DNA of 64,000 nt from Bin55 sp965205545 (lineage in GTDB: Bacteria > Pseudomonadota > Gammaproteobacteria > Pseudomonadales > Azotimanducaceae), in assembly GCA_965205545.1 (NCBI GenBank), contig OZ242170.1, forward strand, positions 2,728,001-2,792,000. The letters are read 5' to 3'. The notes under the pieces are model-generated. The model did not search any database. It saw nothing but the letters and a program-made list of their open reading frames with translations, and was not told where the DNA came from. Positions 27,125 through 35,903 of this stretch are shown here, piece after piece. The first letter of the stretch is position 1. Each line of letters starts with the position of its first letter. A program made the translations under genes and the position numbers.

Positions 27125-28162
27125 TTAGCCGATCAAGTCAATTATTCGTCCGAGTGTGTCTAGCCGATCAGACATGGACTGTCCAGTCGGAGCCACGCGC
27201 AGTGTCGTCACGCCCGCGTTCCGGAAGGCTTCAATCCGTTGCTTAACAGTGGATTCGTCACCTACAAGATTGGACTGGCGAACCATATCCTCCGGAACCT
27301 TCTGAGTAGCCTCGTCTCGTTTGCCCTGTGTCCATAGAGCTTGCACTTCTCTGGCGGCTGAGTCCCAGCCGCCACGTTTGTATGCATCGTTGTAGAAGTT
27401 TGTCTTTGGAGAACCCATCGCGCCAAGAGTAAACGCCAATCCACGTTTCAAAGCCTCGACGACCGGTCCATCGTTACCGGTAATAGCGACGGTTCCGCCA
27501 GCTTGTATGTCAATTGCTGCGAGGTCTCTACCATTCTCTTCTGCACCTTGCTTGATGTAGCCCAAATGAGCTTCGGCATGCTCTGGAGTGAAGGAAGTTC
27601 CCAGCCAACCGTCAGCCTCTTGACCTGTATACCGAAGAGAGTTTGGACCCAGGGTTGCCAAATAGATTGGTATCTTGGAATTCGCTGGTTGAGCGAGCCG
27701 TAGCGCCTTGCCCTCGCCGCCAGGCAGCGGAAGTCGATGAAATCGTCCTTCGTGCTCCAATCTCTCGCCTCGAAATGCCATGCGAACAATTTCGACGGTT
27801 TCGCGCATCCGAGACAGTGGAGCGGCGAAGGAACTTCCTTGCAGCCCTTCGACAACTTGAGGCCCTGACACACCAAGCCCAAGAATGAAGCGGTCATCCG
27901 ATATCGCTGCCATTGTCAAGGCAGTCATGGCTGTCATTGAAGGTACTCGAGCGCTTATCTGCATGATCCCTGTACCTAATCGAATGCTGTGGGTTTTGGC
28001 CGCGAAATACGCCAATGGGCTGATGGCGTCGTGCCCCCACGCTTCTGCAGACCAAACGGAATCTACTCCGAGTTTCTCGGCTTCGACTACGTAGGTTGTT
28101 TGCTCCTCAATGTCTCGCACTCTACCTGATGCTGCGCCGCCTACACCAATGCTTACTTTCAT
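27125..28162 (-). CDS. LLM-class F420-dependent oxidoreductase
   Basis: A luciferase-like monooxygenase-fold (TIM barrel) protein of 345 residues. Typical text: AEKLGVDSVWSAEAWGHDAISPLAYFAAKT, RLGTGIMQISARVPSMTAMTA, RFILGLGVSGPQVVEG and PIYLATLGPNSLRYTGQEADGW. These resemble the F420-binding branch known from actinobacteria. Such proteins use reduced F420 for hydride transfer. It is divergent from an operon that carries the complete F420 pathway, which supports F420 rather than FMN as cofactor. The ATG ending at 28162 (MKVSIGVGG) fits the family better than the one seven codons upstream. Confidence 0.85.
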   Translation of the reverse strand: MKVSIGVGGAASGRVRDIEEQTTYVVEAEKLGVDSVWSAEAWGHDAISPLAYFAAKTHSIRLGTGIMQISARVPSMTAMTALTMAAISDDRFILGLGVSGPQVVEGLQGSSFAAPLSRMRETVEIVRMAFRGERLEHEGRFHRLPLPGGEGKALRLAQPANSKIPIYLATLGPNSLRYTGQEADGWLGTSFTPEHAEAHLGYIKQGAEENGRDLAAIDIQAGGTVAITGNDGPVVEALKRGLAFTLGAMGSPKTNFYNDAYKRGGWDSAAREVQALWTQGKRDEATQKVPEDMVRQSNLVGDESTVKQRIEAFRNAGVTTLRVAPTGQSMSDRLDTLGRIIDLIG

Positions 28163-28179
28163 GAGATTGCTTTCAACGC

Positions 28180-28196
28180 CCAATTCTTCAAATTGG
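28180..28196. promoter_or_regulatory. Operator-like dyad in the divergent F420 promoter region
   Basis: CCAATT-CTTCA-AATTGG is a perfect 6-bp inverted repeat with a 5-bp spacer, sitting between the LLM oxidoreductase start (28162) and the operon beginning at 28303. It is a plausible binding site for a dimeric regulator. No regulator gene is adjacent. Confidence 0.35.
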
Positions 28197-28302
28197 CATC
28201 AATGTTACTTGGCGCGCCAGTGAGTAGTCGATCGATCAATTGCATTTCAAAAAAGTAAACTACAGGCAAACGCCAAGTAGCCTTCTTCAAAGTAGAAACC
28301 AA

Positions 28303-29475
28303 ATGACCATTCCTCTCAGATTGCTTAGTCGAATGATCAAAACCGGGACGCTCAACGTCGTAATGCCCGATGGCGGCGAACACTCGTTCGGGTCGGGCGA
28401 ACCGTCTGTAGCATGGATGATTCAAAAATCTGGCACATTGAGCAAGATAGCGAGGAACCCACTGCTTAACTTGGGAGAGACTTACATCGACCAAGAGTGG
28501 GATGCCCAGGAAGGAAGACTTGCTGAGTTGCTCACGGTGCTGCGATTGAACATTGAACAGTCCATTTCAGTGCGATCCCCACTGTTCTTCATCCCAGCAA
28601 TCCTGCAATCGTGGAACAACATTCGCGCCAGCATGCAAAACGTTTCTCATCACTACGATTTGGACGAGAAACTGTTTCGCAGCTTTTTGGATTCGGATAT
28701 GCACTATTCGTGCGCCTACTTCAGCAAACCCAGCATGTCGCTGGAAGATGCTCAGCAAGCGAAGTGCGAGCACATTGCGAAAAAGCTCTGCCTCAAACCG
28801 GATTCCAATGTGCTGGACATTGGCAGCGGGTGGGGATCACTGGCAATGCACCTAGCAGAAAACTACGATGTCTATGTGACGGGAATAACCTTGTCCCAGG
28901 AGCAGCTGACCGTTGCGAGGAATCGCGCGGAGGAGCGGAACCTAGGCAACCGAGTGAAGTTCGAACTGCAGGACTACAGGCAGCATGAGGGTGAGTACGA
29001 CGGCATTGTTTCCGTCGGCATGTTCGAACATGTCGGCAAACACAATTTCCTCGCATACTTCAGCAAAGTGAAGTCGCTGCTGAAACCAGATGGTCTCGCA
29101 CTCATACACACCATCGGCAGCCATGCTCCGCCGACTCCTACCAATCCGTGGATTAGGCGGCAAATCTTTCCCGGAGGCTACATACCCTCTCTGTCCGAAG
29201 CAAGCGTTGCAATCGAAAAGTCGGGTCTCGTCTTCAATGACATTGAAGTTTGGCGACGACACTATGCGGGGACACTCCAAGAATGGAACAAGCGTTTCCA
29301 GCTTGTCCGTGAGCAATTTGTGGAGTCCCATGGAGAGAAGTTTTGTCGCATGTGGGAGTTCTATTTGTGTGCGTCGCAAACGGCTTTTGAATTGGCAACT
29401 CTTCTTGTCTACCAACTGCAGTTGGGCCATCGGAATGACTCCGCTCCGCTGACACGGAACTACCTCTACGAATGA
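28303..29475 (+). CDS. Cyclopropane-fatty-acyl-phospholipid synthase family methyltransferase
   Basis: SAM-dependent enzyme that methylenates or methylates unsaturated acyl chains of membrane lipids. The 390-residue protein has the family N-terminal domain (lipid-binding; AWMIQKSGTLSKIARNP, LGETYIDQEWD), HYDLDEKLFRSFLD, YSCAYF, and the SAM motif VLDIGSGWGSLA near residue 168, then SVGMFEHVG and the late MWEFYLCASQTAFE. The ATG at 28303 is taken as start. It is the first gene of a closely spaced run through 39326 and overlaps oppA by 4 nt. It may make cyclopropane or methyl-branched lipids; no flavin partner is adjacent. Confidence 0.9.
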   Translation: MTIPLRLLSRMIKTGTLNVVMPDGGEHSFGSGEPSVAWMIQKSGTLSKIARNPLLNLGETYIDQEWDAQEGRLAELLTVLRLNIEQSISVRSPLFFIPAILQSWNNIRASMQNVSHHYDLDEKLFRSFLDSDMHYSCAYFSKPSMSLEDAQQAKCEHIAKKLCLKPDSNVLDIGSGWGSLAMHLAENYDVYVTGITLSQEQLTVARNRAEERNLGNRVKFELQDYRQHEGEYDGIVSVGMFEHVGKHNFLAYFSKVKSLLKPDGLALIHTIGSHAPPTPTNPWIRRQIFPGGYIPSLSEASVAIEKSGLVFNDIEVWRRHYAGTLQEWNKRFQLVREQFVESHGEKFCRMWEFYLCASQTAFELATLLVYQLQLGHRNDSAPLTRNYLYE

Positions 29476-31049
29476 AGTGCAAACGCAAATTCACGCAGAC
29501 TTGCCTGATTTTGGCGTTGGCTGCTGTTTGGGTGTTGAGTGCGCCTTGTACCGTTGGCGACGACACACGTGTGTTGCGAATTGGGAGTCCAGGCGACCCG
29601 CAGACGCTGGATCCGCATCGGTATACGCTGAATCTCGAGGAGCACATCCTCAAGGACATGTTTCTTGGACTCACGGCCATGGACGCCAAAGGAGCCATCG
29701 TTCCGGGAAGTGCCAAATCTTGGAAGACAAGCCCCGACGGATTGACATGGACTTTTCACTTGCGCGAGAACTACTGGTCGGATGGCACTCCCGTTCGCGC
29801 TGATGACTTCGTCTTTAGTCTTCGACGATTGCTTGCACCAGAAACTGCGGCTCCACTGGCGTTTTTTCTCTATGTGCTGAAGAACGCAAGAGATGTCAAC
29901 AGCGGCGTCAAGCCACCAAGTGAGCTTGGAGTATCTGCGCCTGATGACGACACACTAGTGATGCGACTTGAAAAGCCGTTTCCCTATTTGCCTGAACGGT
30001 TGTTTTACCCGACAGGCTACCCGTTGCCTAGTCATGTAGTGGAGGAATTCGGGCGAGACTGGGTCAAGCCTGAGCATTGGGTATCAAACGGTGCTTACCA
30101 ACTTTCCGATTGGAAGCCACAGCAAGCCGTCGCGCTGACAAAGAACCCGCACTTCTTCGATCACGAGCATGTAGCCATCGAACAAGTGGAGTACGTACCG
30201 GTTGCTGATTCGCTTGCGAGCTTTCACAGGTATTTGGCTGATGAGCTAGACATCATTGGAGACTTTCCGGCGGGCGAATTGGAATCCCTGCGAAAGTCAC
30301 ACGGAGAACATGTGCATTTGTCACCGTTGCTCTCAACGATGTATTTGGTGTTCAACGTCTCGACGCCTCGATTCACCGATGCTCGGGTGCGCGAGGCTCT
30401 GGCTCTAGCCATCGATCGACAAAAACTCACTCAGCAAATTCTGCGGAGTGGCGAAATCCCCAACGCGTCCATAGTCCCGCCCATAGTTGAAGGCTATTCC
30501 TCGGTTGTAGAAACTGAAGAACCCAATCTGGCGCAGTCTCGCGCTTTACTAAAGGAAGCTGGCCATAGCGAAGAAAACCCATTGAAACTGACGCTCAGGT
30601 ATGTCACTGGTGCGGAAAACAAGCGAGTCTATGTGGCGATTGCCGCGATGTGGCAGGAAGTCGGGGTGGACGTGACGCTGCACCACACCGAATTGAAGGT
30701 GCATTTCAGCGACCTGGGTGCAGGAGAGTTTGAAGTAGCCCAAGCTGGATGGTTTGGGGAGGGAAATCCTGAGCACTACATCGAACTTTTGTGGTCAAAA
30801 ATTGGTGGCATAAACTACGGTCGTTACGAGTCTGCAGAGTTTGACCGTCTGCTCGAAAAAGCCAAAAACACCGTTGACGCAAATGAGCGTGCCAGCACTC
30901 TCCAACAAGCGGAAGCTGTGGCGCTGCGGGATTATCCAGTGGTACCTCTGTACTCGGTGACAATCAGAAGCCTAGTAAATCCCAGGGTCAGCGGCTGGTA
31001 CCCGAACCCCAGAAATTCTCATGCGGTGCGCTACATGTCCTTGAACTGA
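29472..31049 (+). CDS. Peptide/solute ABC transporter substrate-binding protein, OppA family
   Basis: A 525-residue family-5 extracellular solute-binding protein. It has a signal peptide (positive start, hydrophobic core to about residue 28) and family text GDPQTLDPHRYTLNLEEHILKDMFLGL, SPDGLTWTFHLRENYWSDGTPVRADDFVFSLRR in pieces, and VREALALAIDRQKL. The Cys near the cleavage site is preceded by Pro, so a lipobox is doubtful. The start overlaps the stop of the CFA-synthase gene (ATGA), and the permease genes follow within 12 bp. Likely binds oligopeptides, but the ligand could be different given the F420 neighbours. Confidence 0.9.
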   Translation: MKCKRKFTQTCLILALAAVWVLSAPCTVGDDTRVLRIGSPGDPQTLDPHRYTLNLEEHILKDMFLGLTAMDAKGAIVPGSAKSWKTSPDGLTWTFHLRENYWSDGTPVRADDFVFSLRRLLAPETAAPLAFFLYVLKNARDVNSGVKPPSELGVSAPDDDTLVMRLEKPFPYLPERLFYPTGYPLPSHVVEEFGRDWVKPEHWVSNGAYQLSDWKPQQAVALTKNPHFFDHEHVAIEQVEYVPVADSLASFHRYLADELDIIGDFPAGELESLRKSHGEHVHLSPLLSTMYLVFNVSTPRFTDARVREALALAIDRQKLTQQILRSGEIPNASIVPPIVEGYSSVVETEEPNLAQSRALLKEAGHSEENPLKLTLRYVTGAENKRVYVAIAAMWQEVGVDVTLHHTELKVHFSDLGAGEFEVAQAGWFGEGNPEHYIELLWSKIGGINYGRYESAEFDRLLEKAKNTVDANERASTLQQAEAVALRDYPVVPLYSVTIRSLVNPRVSGWYPNPRNSHAVRYMSLN

Positions 31050-31061
31050 GAAGTTCAAGCA

Positions 31062-31997
31062 ATGTCGATATACATTCTCAAGCGCGTTGCATTCATGCTT
31101 GTCACCTTCGTGGTGGTAGTTAGCGCAACTTTCTTTCTCTTGCGCGCAGCACCGGGAGGACCGTTCGACAGCGAACGCCAACTGCCCCCTGAGGTTGAGG
31201 CAAATTTGCTTGCTGCCTACCACTTGGACGATCCTTTGTATCTGCAATACCTGAGGTACATGGGCAACCTAGTGCGCTTTGATCTAGGACCATCCATCAA
31301 GCAGCATGACTTCACAGTCAGCGAGCTTATTGCAGCGGGCCTACCCGTGAGTCTTTGCCTTGGTGCTTTGGCGCTCTTGATCGCGCTGACAACGGGGGTT
31401 GCAATCGGGAGTTTCGCGGCATTTCGCCACAACAGTTGGCTTGATCGTTGCCTCTCTATGACGACGACACTGGGATTGGCTTTGCCGCCAATAGTCACTG
31501 GCCCCTTACTAGTCTTGCTGTTTGCCGTATCGTTCCGTTGGTTGCCTGCAGGAGGATTGGATTCCTACTTGAGTTTCGTGTTACCGTCGGTCGCGCTCGC
31601 GCTGCCACTTGCTGCAGCGATTGCTAAGCTTGTTCGAGGTTCGTGCATTGAGGTCATGGATCAACCTCATGTAACTACCGCCAAAGCAAAGGGCATATCC
31701 AATATTCGCCTTGCTTTTCATCATGTATTGCCAGCGGGGATGATTCCAATCCTGTCTTTTTTGGGCCCTGCCTCGGCAGCTCTGCTGGTTGGTTCACTTG
31801 TGATCGAGGAAGTTTTCGCACTTCCTGGCTTGGGTCGCTATTTTGTTCAGGGTGCCTTGAATCGCGACTATACGTTGGTGATGGGAAGCGTCGTTGTCTA
31901 TGCATCGATAATTCTGATTCTTAATTTTGTTGTGGATTTGGTCTACGTACGACTAGATCCACGAATCCGCATAGAGGACCGGGCGGCAGGCTCCTAG
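31062..31997 (+). CDS. ABC transporter permease, OppB/DppB family
   Basis: A 311-residue inner-membrane permease. The N-terminus (ILKRVAFMLVTFVVVVSATFFLLRAAPGGPFD) and later GLPVSLCLGALALLIALTTGV, plus the EAA-like coupling loop VTTAKAKGISNIRLAFHHVLPAG, are diagnostic. Six membrane spans expected. It sits 12 bp after the binding-protein gene and 4 bp before the OppC-type permease. Confidence 0.92.
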   Translation: MSIYILKRVAFMLVTFVVVVSATFFLLRAAPGGPFDSERQLPPEVEANLLAAYHLDDPLYLQYLRYMGNLVRFDLGPSIKQHDFTVSELIAAGLPVSLCLGALALLIALTTGVAIGSFAAFRHNSWLDRCLSMTTTLGLALPPIVTGPLLVLLFAVSFRWLPAGGLDSYLSFVLPSVALALPLAAAIAKLVRGSCIEVMDQPHVTTAKAKGISNIRLAFHHVLPAGMIPILSFLGPASAALLVGSLVIEEVFALPGLGRYFVQGALNRDYTLVMGSVVVYASIILILNFVVDLVYVRLDPRIRIEDRAAGS

Positions 31998-32001
31998 TTC
32001 T

Positions 32002-32820
32002 ATGAAGAGCTTCTGGCACGACAAAAGCTTGTTCCTCGCTTCGGCGACGTTGACTTGCGTGGTTCTTCTTGTCCTCTTTGGGCCTCTGCTGGCACCTTGG
32101 AGCTATGAAGTGGTCGACTGGAACGCTGTGAACTCTCCACCGTCTGGCGATCATTGGTTTGGCACCGATGGCTCGGGACGCGACTTGTTCGCACGCACGC
32201 TAGTCGGTGGTCAAGTCAGTCTAGGTATTGCAATTCTTGCCACGTGCGTAAGCTTCGCCATTGGTGTGCCGTGGGGAGCCATTGCTGGATATGTAGGAGG
32301 CCGTACCGACCAATTCATGATGCGGATTGTCGACGGAATGTATTCAGTTCCTTTCATTTTGGTTGTAATACTGCTTGTCGTACTCGTGGGGCGAAACGCC
32401 TACTTGCTTTTCGTGGGCATTGGAGCTGTCTCGTGGCTCGACATATCCCGCATAGTTCGAGGACAGACGCTCGTAGTGCGCACCGGGCAATTTGTTCAAG
32501 CGGCTCGAGGGTTGGGCGCTTCGCGACGATGGATTGTTTGGCGGCATATTCTGCCCAATGTCGTGGGGATTGCTTTCGTGTACGCGACGTTGACCATTCC
32601 GGGAGTAATCATCGCTGAAAGCTTTATCAGTTTCTTGGGTCTTGGGATTCAAGAGCCGCAAACGAGTTGGGGAGTGTTGGTGTCGGACGGAACCAAGGAA
32701 ATGCACTCGTCGCCGTGGCAATTGGCGTTTCCGGCAGCCTTTCTGGTTATCACTCTGGTTTGTGTGAACGTGATAGGCGACAAATTCCGCGATGCCATAA
32801 CCCTTTCGTCATTTCGTTGA
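32002..32820 (+). CDS. ABC transporter permease, OppC/DppC family
   Basis: A 272-residue permease partner of OppB. Signatures are HWFGTDGSGRDLFARTLVGGQVSL near residue 50, the coupling loop FVQAARGLGASRRWIVWRHILPN, and SFLGLGIQEPQTSWGVLV near the end. The operon then moves straight into F420 genes: no OppD or OppF ATPase follows, so the ATPases must be encoded elsewhere or shared with another system. Confidence 0.92.
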   Translation: MKSFWHDKSLFLASATLTCVVLLVLFGPLLAPWSYEVVDWNAVNSPPSGDHWFGTDGSGRDLFARTLVGGQVSLGIAILATCVSFAIGVPWGAIAGYVGGRTDQFMMRIVDGMYSVPFILVVILLVVLVGRNAYLLFVGIGAVSWLDISRIVRGQTLVVRTGQFVQAARGLGASRRWIVWRHILPNVVGIAFVYATLTIPGVIIAESFISFLGLGIQEPQTSWGVLVSDGTKEMHSSPWQLAFPAAFLVITLVCVNVIGDKFRDAITLSSFR

Positions 32821-32852
32821 TAATGCGCACTTCTTGGAATCGGTGGTTCTCT

Positions 32853-33512
32853 ATGTCGAAGCCCGAAACTATAGCGATACTTGGTGGCACCGGAGATCTG
32901 GGAACCGGCTTGGCTATTCGTTGGAGCAAAGCTGGCCACAAGATCGTAATCGGTTCCAGGACCCAGCAAAAAGCAGACCAAGCGGTTGCGAACCTGCTGA
33001 AAGTCAGCCCAAATACTCCCGCTGAAGCCATGGAGAATCCAGACGCCGCACGCAGGGGTGACATCGTTGTCCTAACCGTTCCCGCGGCGCACCAAATTTC
33101 AACCTTGGCTTCGGTGAAAGCTGGTCTCAAAGGCAAAATCCTGATTGATGTAACGGTGCCGCTTATACCGCCGAAGGTGGGCACAGTTCAGCTTCCATCG
33201 GAAGGAAGCGCGGGAAAACGCGCACAGGACTACCTTGGCAACTCAGTGATGGTCGTTAGTGCATTTCAAAATGTCGCAGCACACCTCCTTCAGCACGACG
33301 TGAAGGTCGAGTGCGACGTGCTGGTCGCCGGAAACAAGAGGGCGGCTCGACAGAAGGTTGTAGATCTTGTAGAGCAAGCGGGAATGAGAGCTTGGCATGC
33401 TGGTCCGATTGAGAACGCGGCCGCTGCGGAAGCGTTGACAAGCATTCTGATACAAATCAATCGACGCCACGAAATATCCCATTCAGGCATAAAAATCGTG
33501 GGCCAGGGTTAG
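32853..33512 (+). CDS. F420-dependent NADP reductase (Fno/NPDG-type)
   Basis: A 219-residue NAD(P)-binding protein that exchanges hydride between F420 and NADP. The nucleotide-binding fold is IAILGGTGDLGTGLAIRWSKAGHKIVIGSR, and later AFQNVAAHLL and AGPIENAAAAEALTSILI match the NADPH:F420 oxidoreductase family. The start at 32853 (MSKPE...) gives the family length; an ATG ten codons earlier is possible. Directly upstream of the F420 biosynthesis genes and 33 bp after oppC, it likely supplies or drains reduced F420. Confidence 0.9.
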   Translation: MSKPETIAILGGTGDLGTGLAIRWSKAGHKIVIGSRTQQKADQAVANLLKVSPNTPAEAMENPDAARRGDIVVLTVPAAHQISTLASVKAGLKGKILIDVTVPLIPPKVGTVQLPSEGSAGKRAQDYLGNSVMVVSAFQNVAAHLLQHDVKVECDVLVAGNKRAARQKVVDLVEQAGMRAWHAGPIENAAAAEALTSILIQINRRHEISHSGIKIVGQG

Positions 33513-33520
33513 CATCCGAC

Positions 33521-34279
33521 GTGACAGTTACCTTACTTCCCTTACGGGGTTTGCCTCTTGTCGAGAAGGGTGACGACTTGGTGGCGCATATTGTTCAGAG
33601 TTGCGCCGAGAACGATATCCAACTTCGAGACGCCGACGTTGTGGTTGTAGCTCAAAAGATCGTTTCCAAGTCCGAAGGCAGGCAGGTCTGGTTGGAGACC
33701 GTCGAACCAAGCAACGATGCATTGAGGTTGGGGGAGCAAACGGAAAAGGATCCCCGGCTGGTTGAGCTCATACTTCAAGAGTCAAGCGAGGTCGTGCGAA
33801 GCAAACCGGGAGTTCTAATCACGAGGCATCGTCTAGGACATGTCGGCGCAAACGCGGGGATCGATCAATCCAACATTGACCAAAGTCGAGGCGAATCCGT
33901 CTTGTTGCTTCCAATCGACCCGGATGCAAGTGCGCAAAGGATCTTTCAGTCTTTGCGTTCGATCACCAACAGAAACATCGGAGTGGTGATCTCGGATTCT
34001 TCCAACCGCCCGTGGCGCTTGGGAACCATAGGCGTAGCCATCGGAGCCGCCAACATTCGAGTATTGGATGATCGACGAGGACTTCAGGACTTATTTGGAA
34101 ACGATCTAAAAGTCACTCTCATCAATGTAGCTGACAGCATTGCCACGGCGGCCAGCCTATTAATGGGCGAAACAACGGAGCAAGTACCGGTAGTGGTAGT
34201 CCGGGGCCTCACGAGCCCCAATGGATGCGAGAACGCATCTATGGCGAATAGGCCCATTGCGGAGGATCTGTTTCGTTGA
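33521..34279 (+). CDS. cofE: Coenzyme F420:L-glutamate ligase CofE
   Basis: GTP-dependent ligase that adds gamma-linked glutamates to F420-0. The GTG-started 252-residue protein has family text LPLVEKGDDLVAHIV, VVVAQKIVSKSEGR, VRSKPGVLITRHRLGHVGANAGIDQSN in pieces, and VVISDSSNRPWRLGTIGVAIG. It is a stand-alone CofE without the nitroreductase-like FbiB domain of mycobacteria. It starts 8 bp after the F420:NADP reductase and its TGA overlaps the TTG start of cofD. Confidence 0.94.
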   Translation: MTVTLLPLRGLPLVEKGDDLVAHIVQSCAENDIQLRDADVVVVAQKIVSKSEGRQVWLETVEPSNDALRLGEQTEKDPRLVELILQESSEVVRSKPGVLITRHRLGHVGANAGIDQSNIDQSRGESVLLLPIDPDASAQRIFQSLRSITNRNIGVVISDSSNRPWRLGTIGVAIGAANIRVLDDRRGLQDLFGNDLKVTLINVADSIATAASLLMGETTEQVPVVVVRGLTSPNGCENASMANRPIAEDLFR

Positions 34280-35202
34280 AAGTGCTTGCACTGACGGGTG
34301 GGGTTGGAGGAGCAAAACTTGCTCTTGGCCTTGCTCAAACTCTTAGCCAAGGCGAAGTTACTTTCCTCGCGAACACCGGCGATGACTTTGATCACTTGGG
34401 ACTGCACATTTCCCCAGACTTGGACACGTTGGTCTACACGTTGGCTGGAATTTCCAACCGTTCGGCCGGTTGGGGTCGTGAAGATGAAACGTGGGATTTT
34501 GAGTCTACGATGGAACAACTCGGGGGAGAGACTTGGTTCAAGCTTGGTGATCGGGACCTTGCCGTTCATGTGCGTCGTACGCATATGATGCGACAAGGAG
34601 CAAGTCTTACGGAAGTCACCCGTTTGATAGCGCGAAAGTTGGGGATAGAACATCCGATTCTGCCGATGAGCGATGATCCCGTACGTACGATTGTCGACAC
34701 CAGCGATGGGCGGCTGTCGTTTCAGCGATACTTCGTGGAGCAGCAGTGCAAACCAACTGTATTGTCGCTTCACTATCAGGGTGCGGACACGGCCCAGTTA
34801 AATCCACAGCTTTCCCTTGACCATTTCAGTTGCGTGATCATTTGTCCCTCAAATCCATATCTTTCGATAGATCCCATGCTTGCCATGAGTGAGCTCAGAG
34901 ACTTCCTTGCACGTACTAGCATTCCTGTGGTTGCGGTCACTCCGCTTGTCAAGGGCGCAGCACTCAAGGGACCAACCGCAAAAATGATGCGTGAACTTGG
35001 ACTCGAATCGAATGCGGTAACAGTAGCTGAACACTACAAGGACGTTGTCTCTGGTTTCGTGCTTGATCAGCAGGACGAAGATTTGATTGACCGCGTACGA
35101 AACCTAGGCTTGAAAGCAACCGCTCTTCAGACAGTGATGCGTACGTTGGACGACAGGACCGCTCTGGCACAGCAAGTTCTAGATTTCTGCGGTTCCCTTT
35201 AG
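34276..35202 (+). CDS. cofD: 2-phospho-L-lactate (or phosphoenolpyruvyl) transferase CofD
   Basis: CofD/FbiA transfers the phospholactyl or phosphoenolpyruvyl group from the CofC product to FO, giving (dehydro-)F420-0. The 308-residue protein starts with TTG in the overlap TTGA and opens LALTGGVGGAKLALGL, then NTGDDFDHLGLHISPDLDTL, both hallmarks of the family. ICPSNPYLSIDPML and TPLVKGAALKGPTAKMM follow. Position between cofE and cofC agrees. Confidence 0.95.
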   Translation: MKVLALTGGVGGAKLALGLAQTLSQGEVTFLANTGDDFDHLGLHISPDLDTLVYTLAGISNRSAGWGREDETWDFESTMEQLGGETWFKLGDRDLAVHVRRTHMMRQGASLTEVTRLIARKLGIEHPILPMSDDPVRTIVDTSDGRLSFQRYFVEQQCKPTVLSLHYQGADTAQLNPQLSLDHFSCVIICPSNPYLSIDPMLAMSELRDFLARTSIPVVAVTPLVKGAALKGPTAKMMRELGLESNAVTVAEHYKDVVSGFVLDQQDEDLIDRVRNLGLKATALQTVMRTLDDRTALAQQVLDFCGSL

Positions 35203-35216
35203 ACCGATTGTTTCGA

Positions 35217-35861
35217 ATGTGGGCTATAGTTCCGTATAAGGGTGCGCCGTCCGGCAAGAGCAGGCTGGCAGAACATTTGAATCTCGAGCAGCGGTCGGAA
35301 TTGGCTTCGTCCATGTTGCGCGATGTGCTCGCGGCTCTCTTCGACTCCAGATTGCTCGATGGAATCATTCTCACAACTCCCTCTTCGTTGGAGGACTCGT
35401 GGGATGACTCGAGAGTTAAGGTCTTTCGAGACAGCGCCGAAAGTCTCGCTGGGGCGATTGAGGAGGCAAGTGATTATGCAGTGGAGCGATTTGCTGCAGC
35501 GTCCACGTTTGTAGTTCCTGCTGACGTTCCTTTGGTCACGAGTCACGACGTCGATTTTGCAATCGAAAACCATAGCCAGGTGACAATAATTCCGGACGAA
35601 AACGACATAGGCACTAACGGACTGCTTTGCACTCCTCCAAATGCCTTTCAGTATGTATTCGATGGAAAGAGTTTTCTGCCTCACTTGGACGCTGCGAGGA
35701 AAGCTGGGCTGGATCCTAAGGTGGTTCGCTTGTCCACGTTTGGTCATGATGTTGACACCATCCAGGACTTGGTCAGAATTTCCGACTTGATTCCCGATTC
35801 CTTCACGGGAAGGACCATTCGCTCCCGCAGTCTCCTAGCCACCAAAACAAAGCAGTGCTAG
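35217..35861 (+). CDS. cofC: 2-phospho-L-lactate/phosphoenolpyruvate guanylyltransferase CofC
   Basis: CofC (FbiD) activates phospholactate or PEP with GTP for F420 assembly. The ATG at 35217 gives MWAIVPYKGAPSGKSRLAEHL, the usual CofC opening with the nucleotide-binding Lys-Ser-Arg-Leu; a TTG three codons earlier is possible. VVPADVPLVT carries the metal-binding aspartates, and NGLLCTPPNAF is also conserved. 214 residues. Some proteobacterial CofC proteins prefer 3-phosphoglycerate; substrate choice cannot be read here. Confidence 0.92.
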   Translation: MWAIVPYKGAPSGKSRLAEHLNLEQRSELASSMLRDVLAALFDSRLLDGIILTTPSSLEDSWDDSRVKVFRDSAESLAGAIEEASDYAVERFAAASTFVVPADVPLVTSHDVDFAIENHSQVTIIPDENDIGTNGLLCTPPNAFQYVFDGKSFLPHLDAARKAGLDPKVVRLSTFGHDVDTIQDLVRISDLIPDSFTGRTIRSRSLLATKTKQC

Positions 35862-35903
35862 AAATTTGTGATAATTTTCGATAGCAGACCTTATTCTTCA
35901 AAC

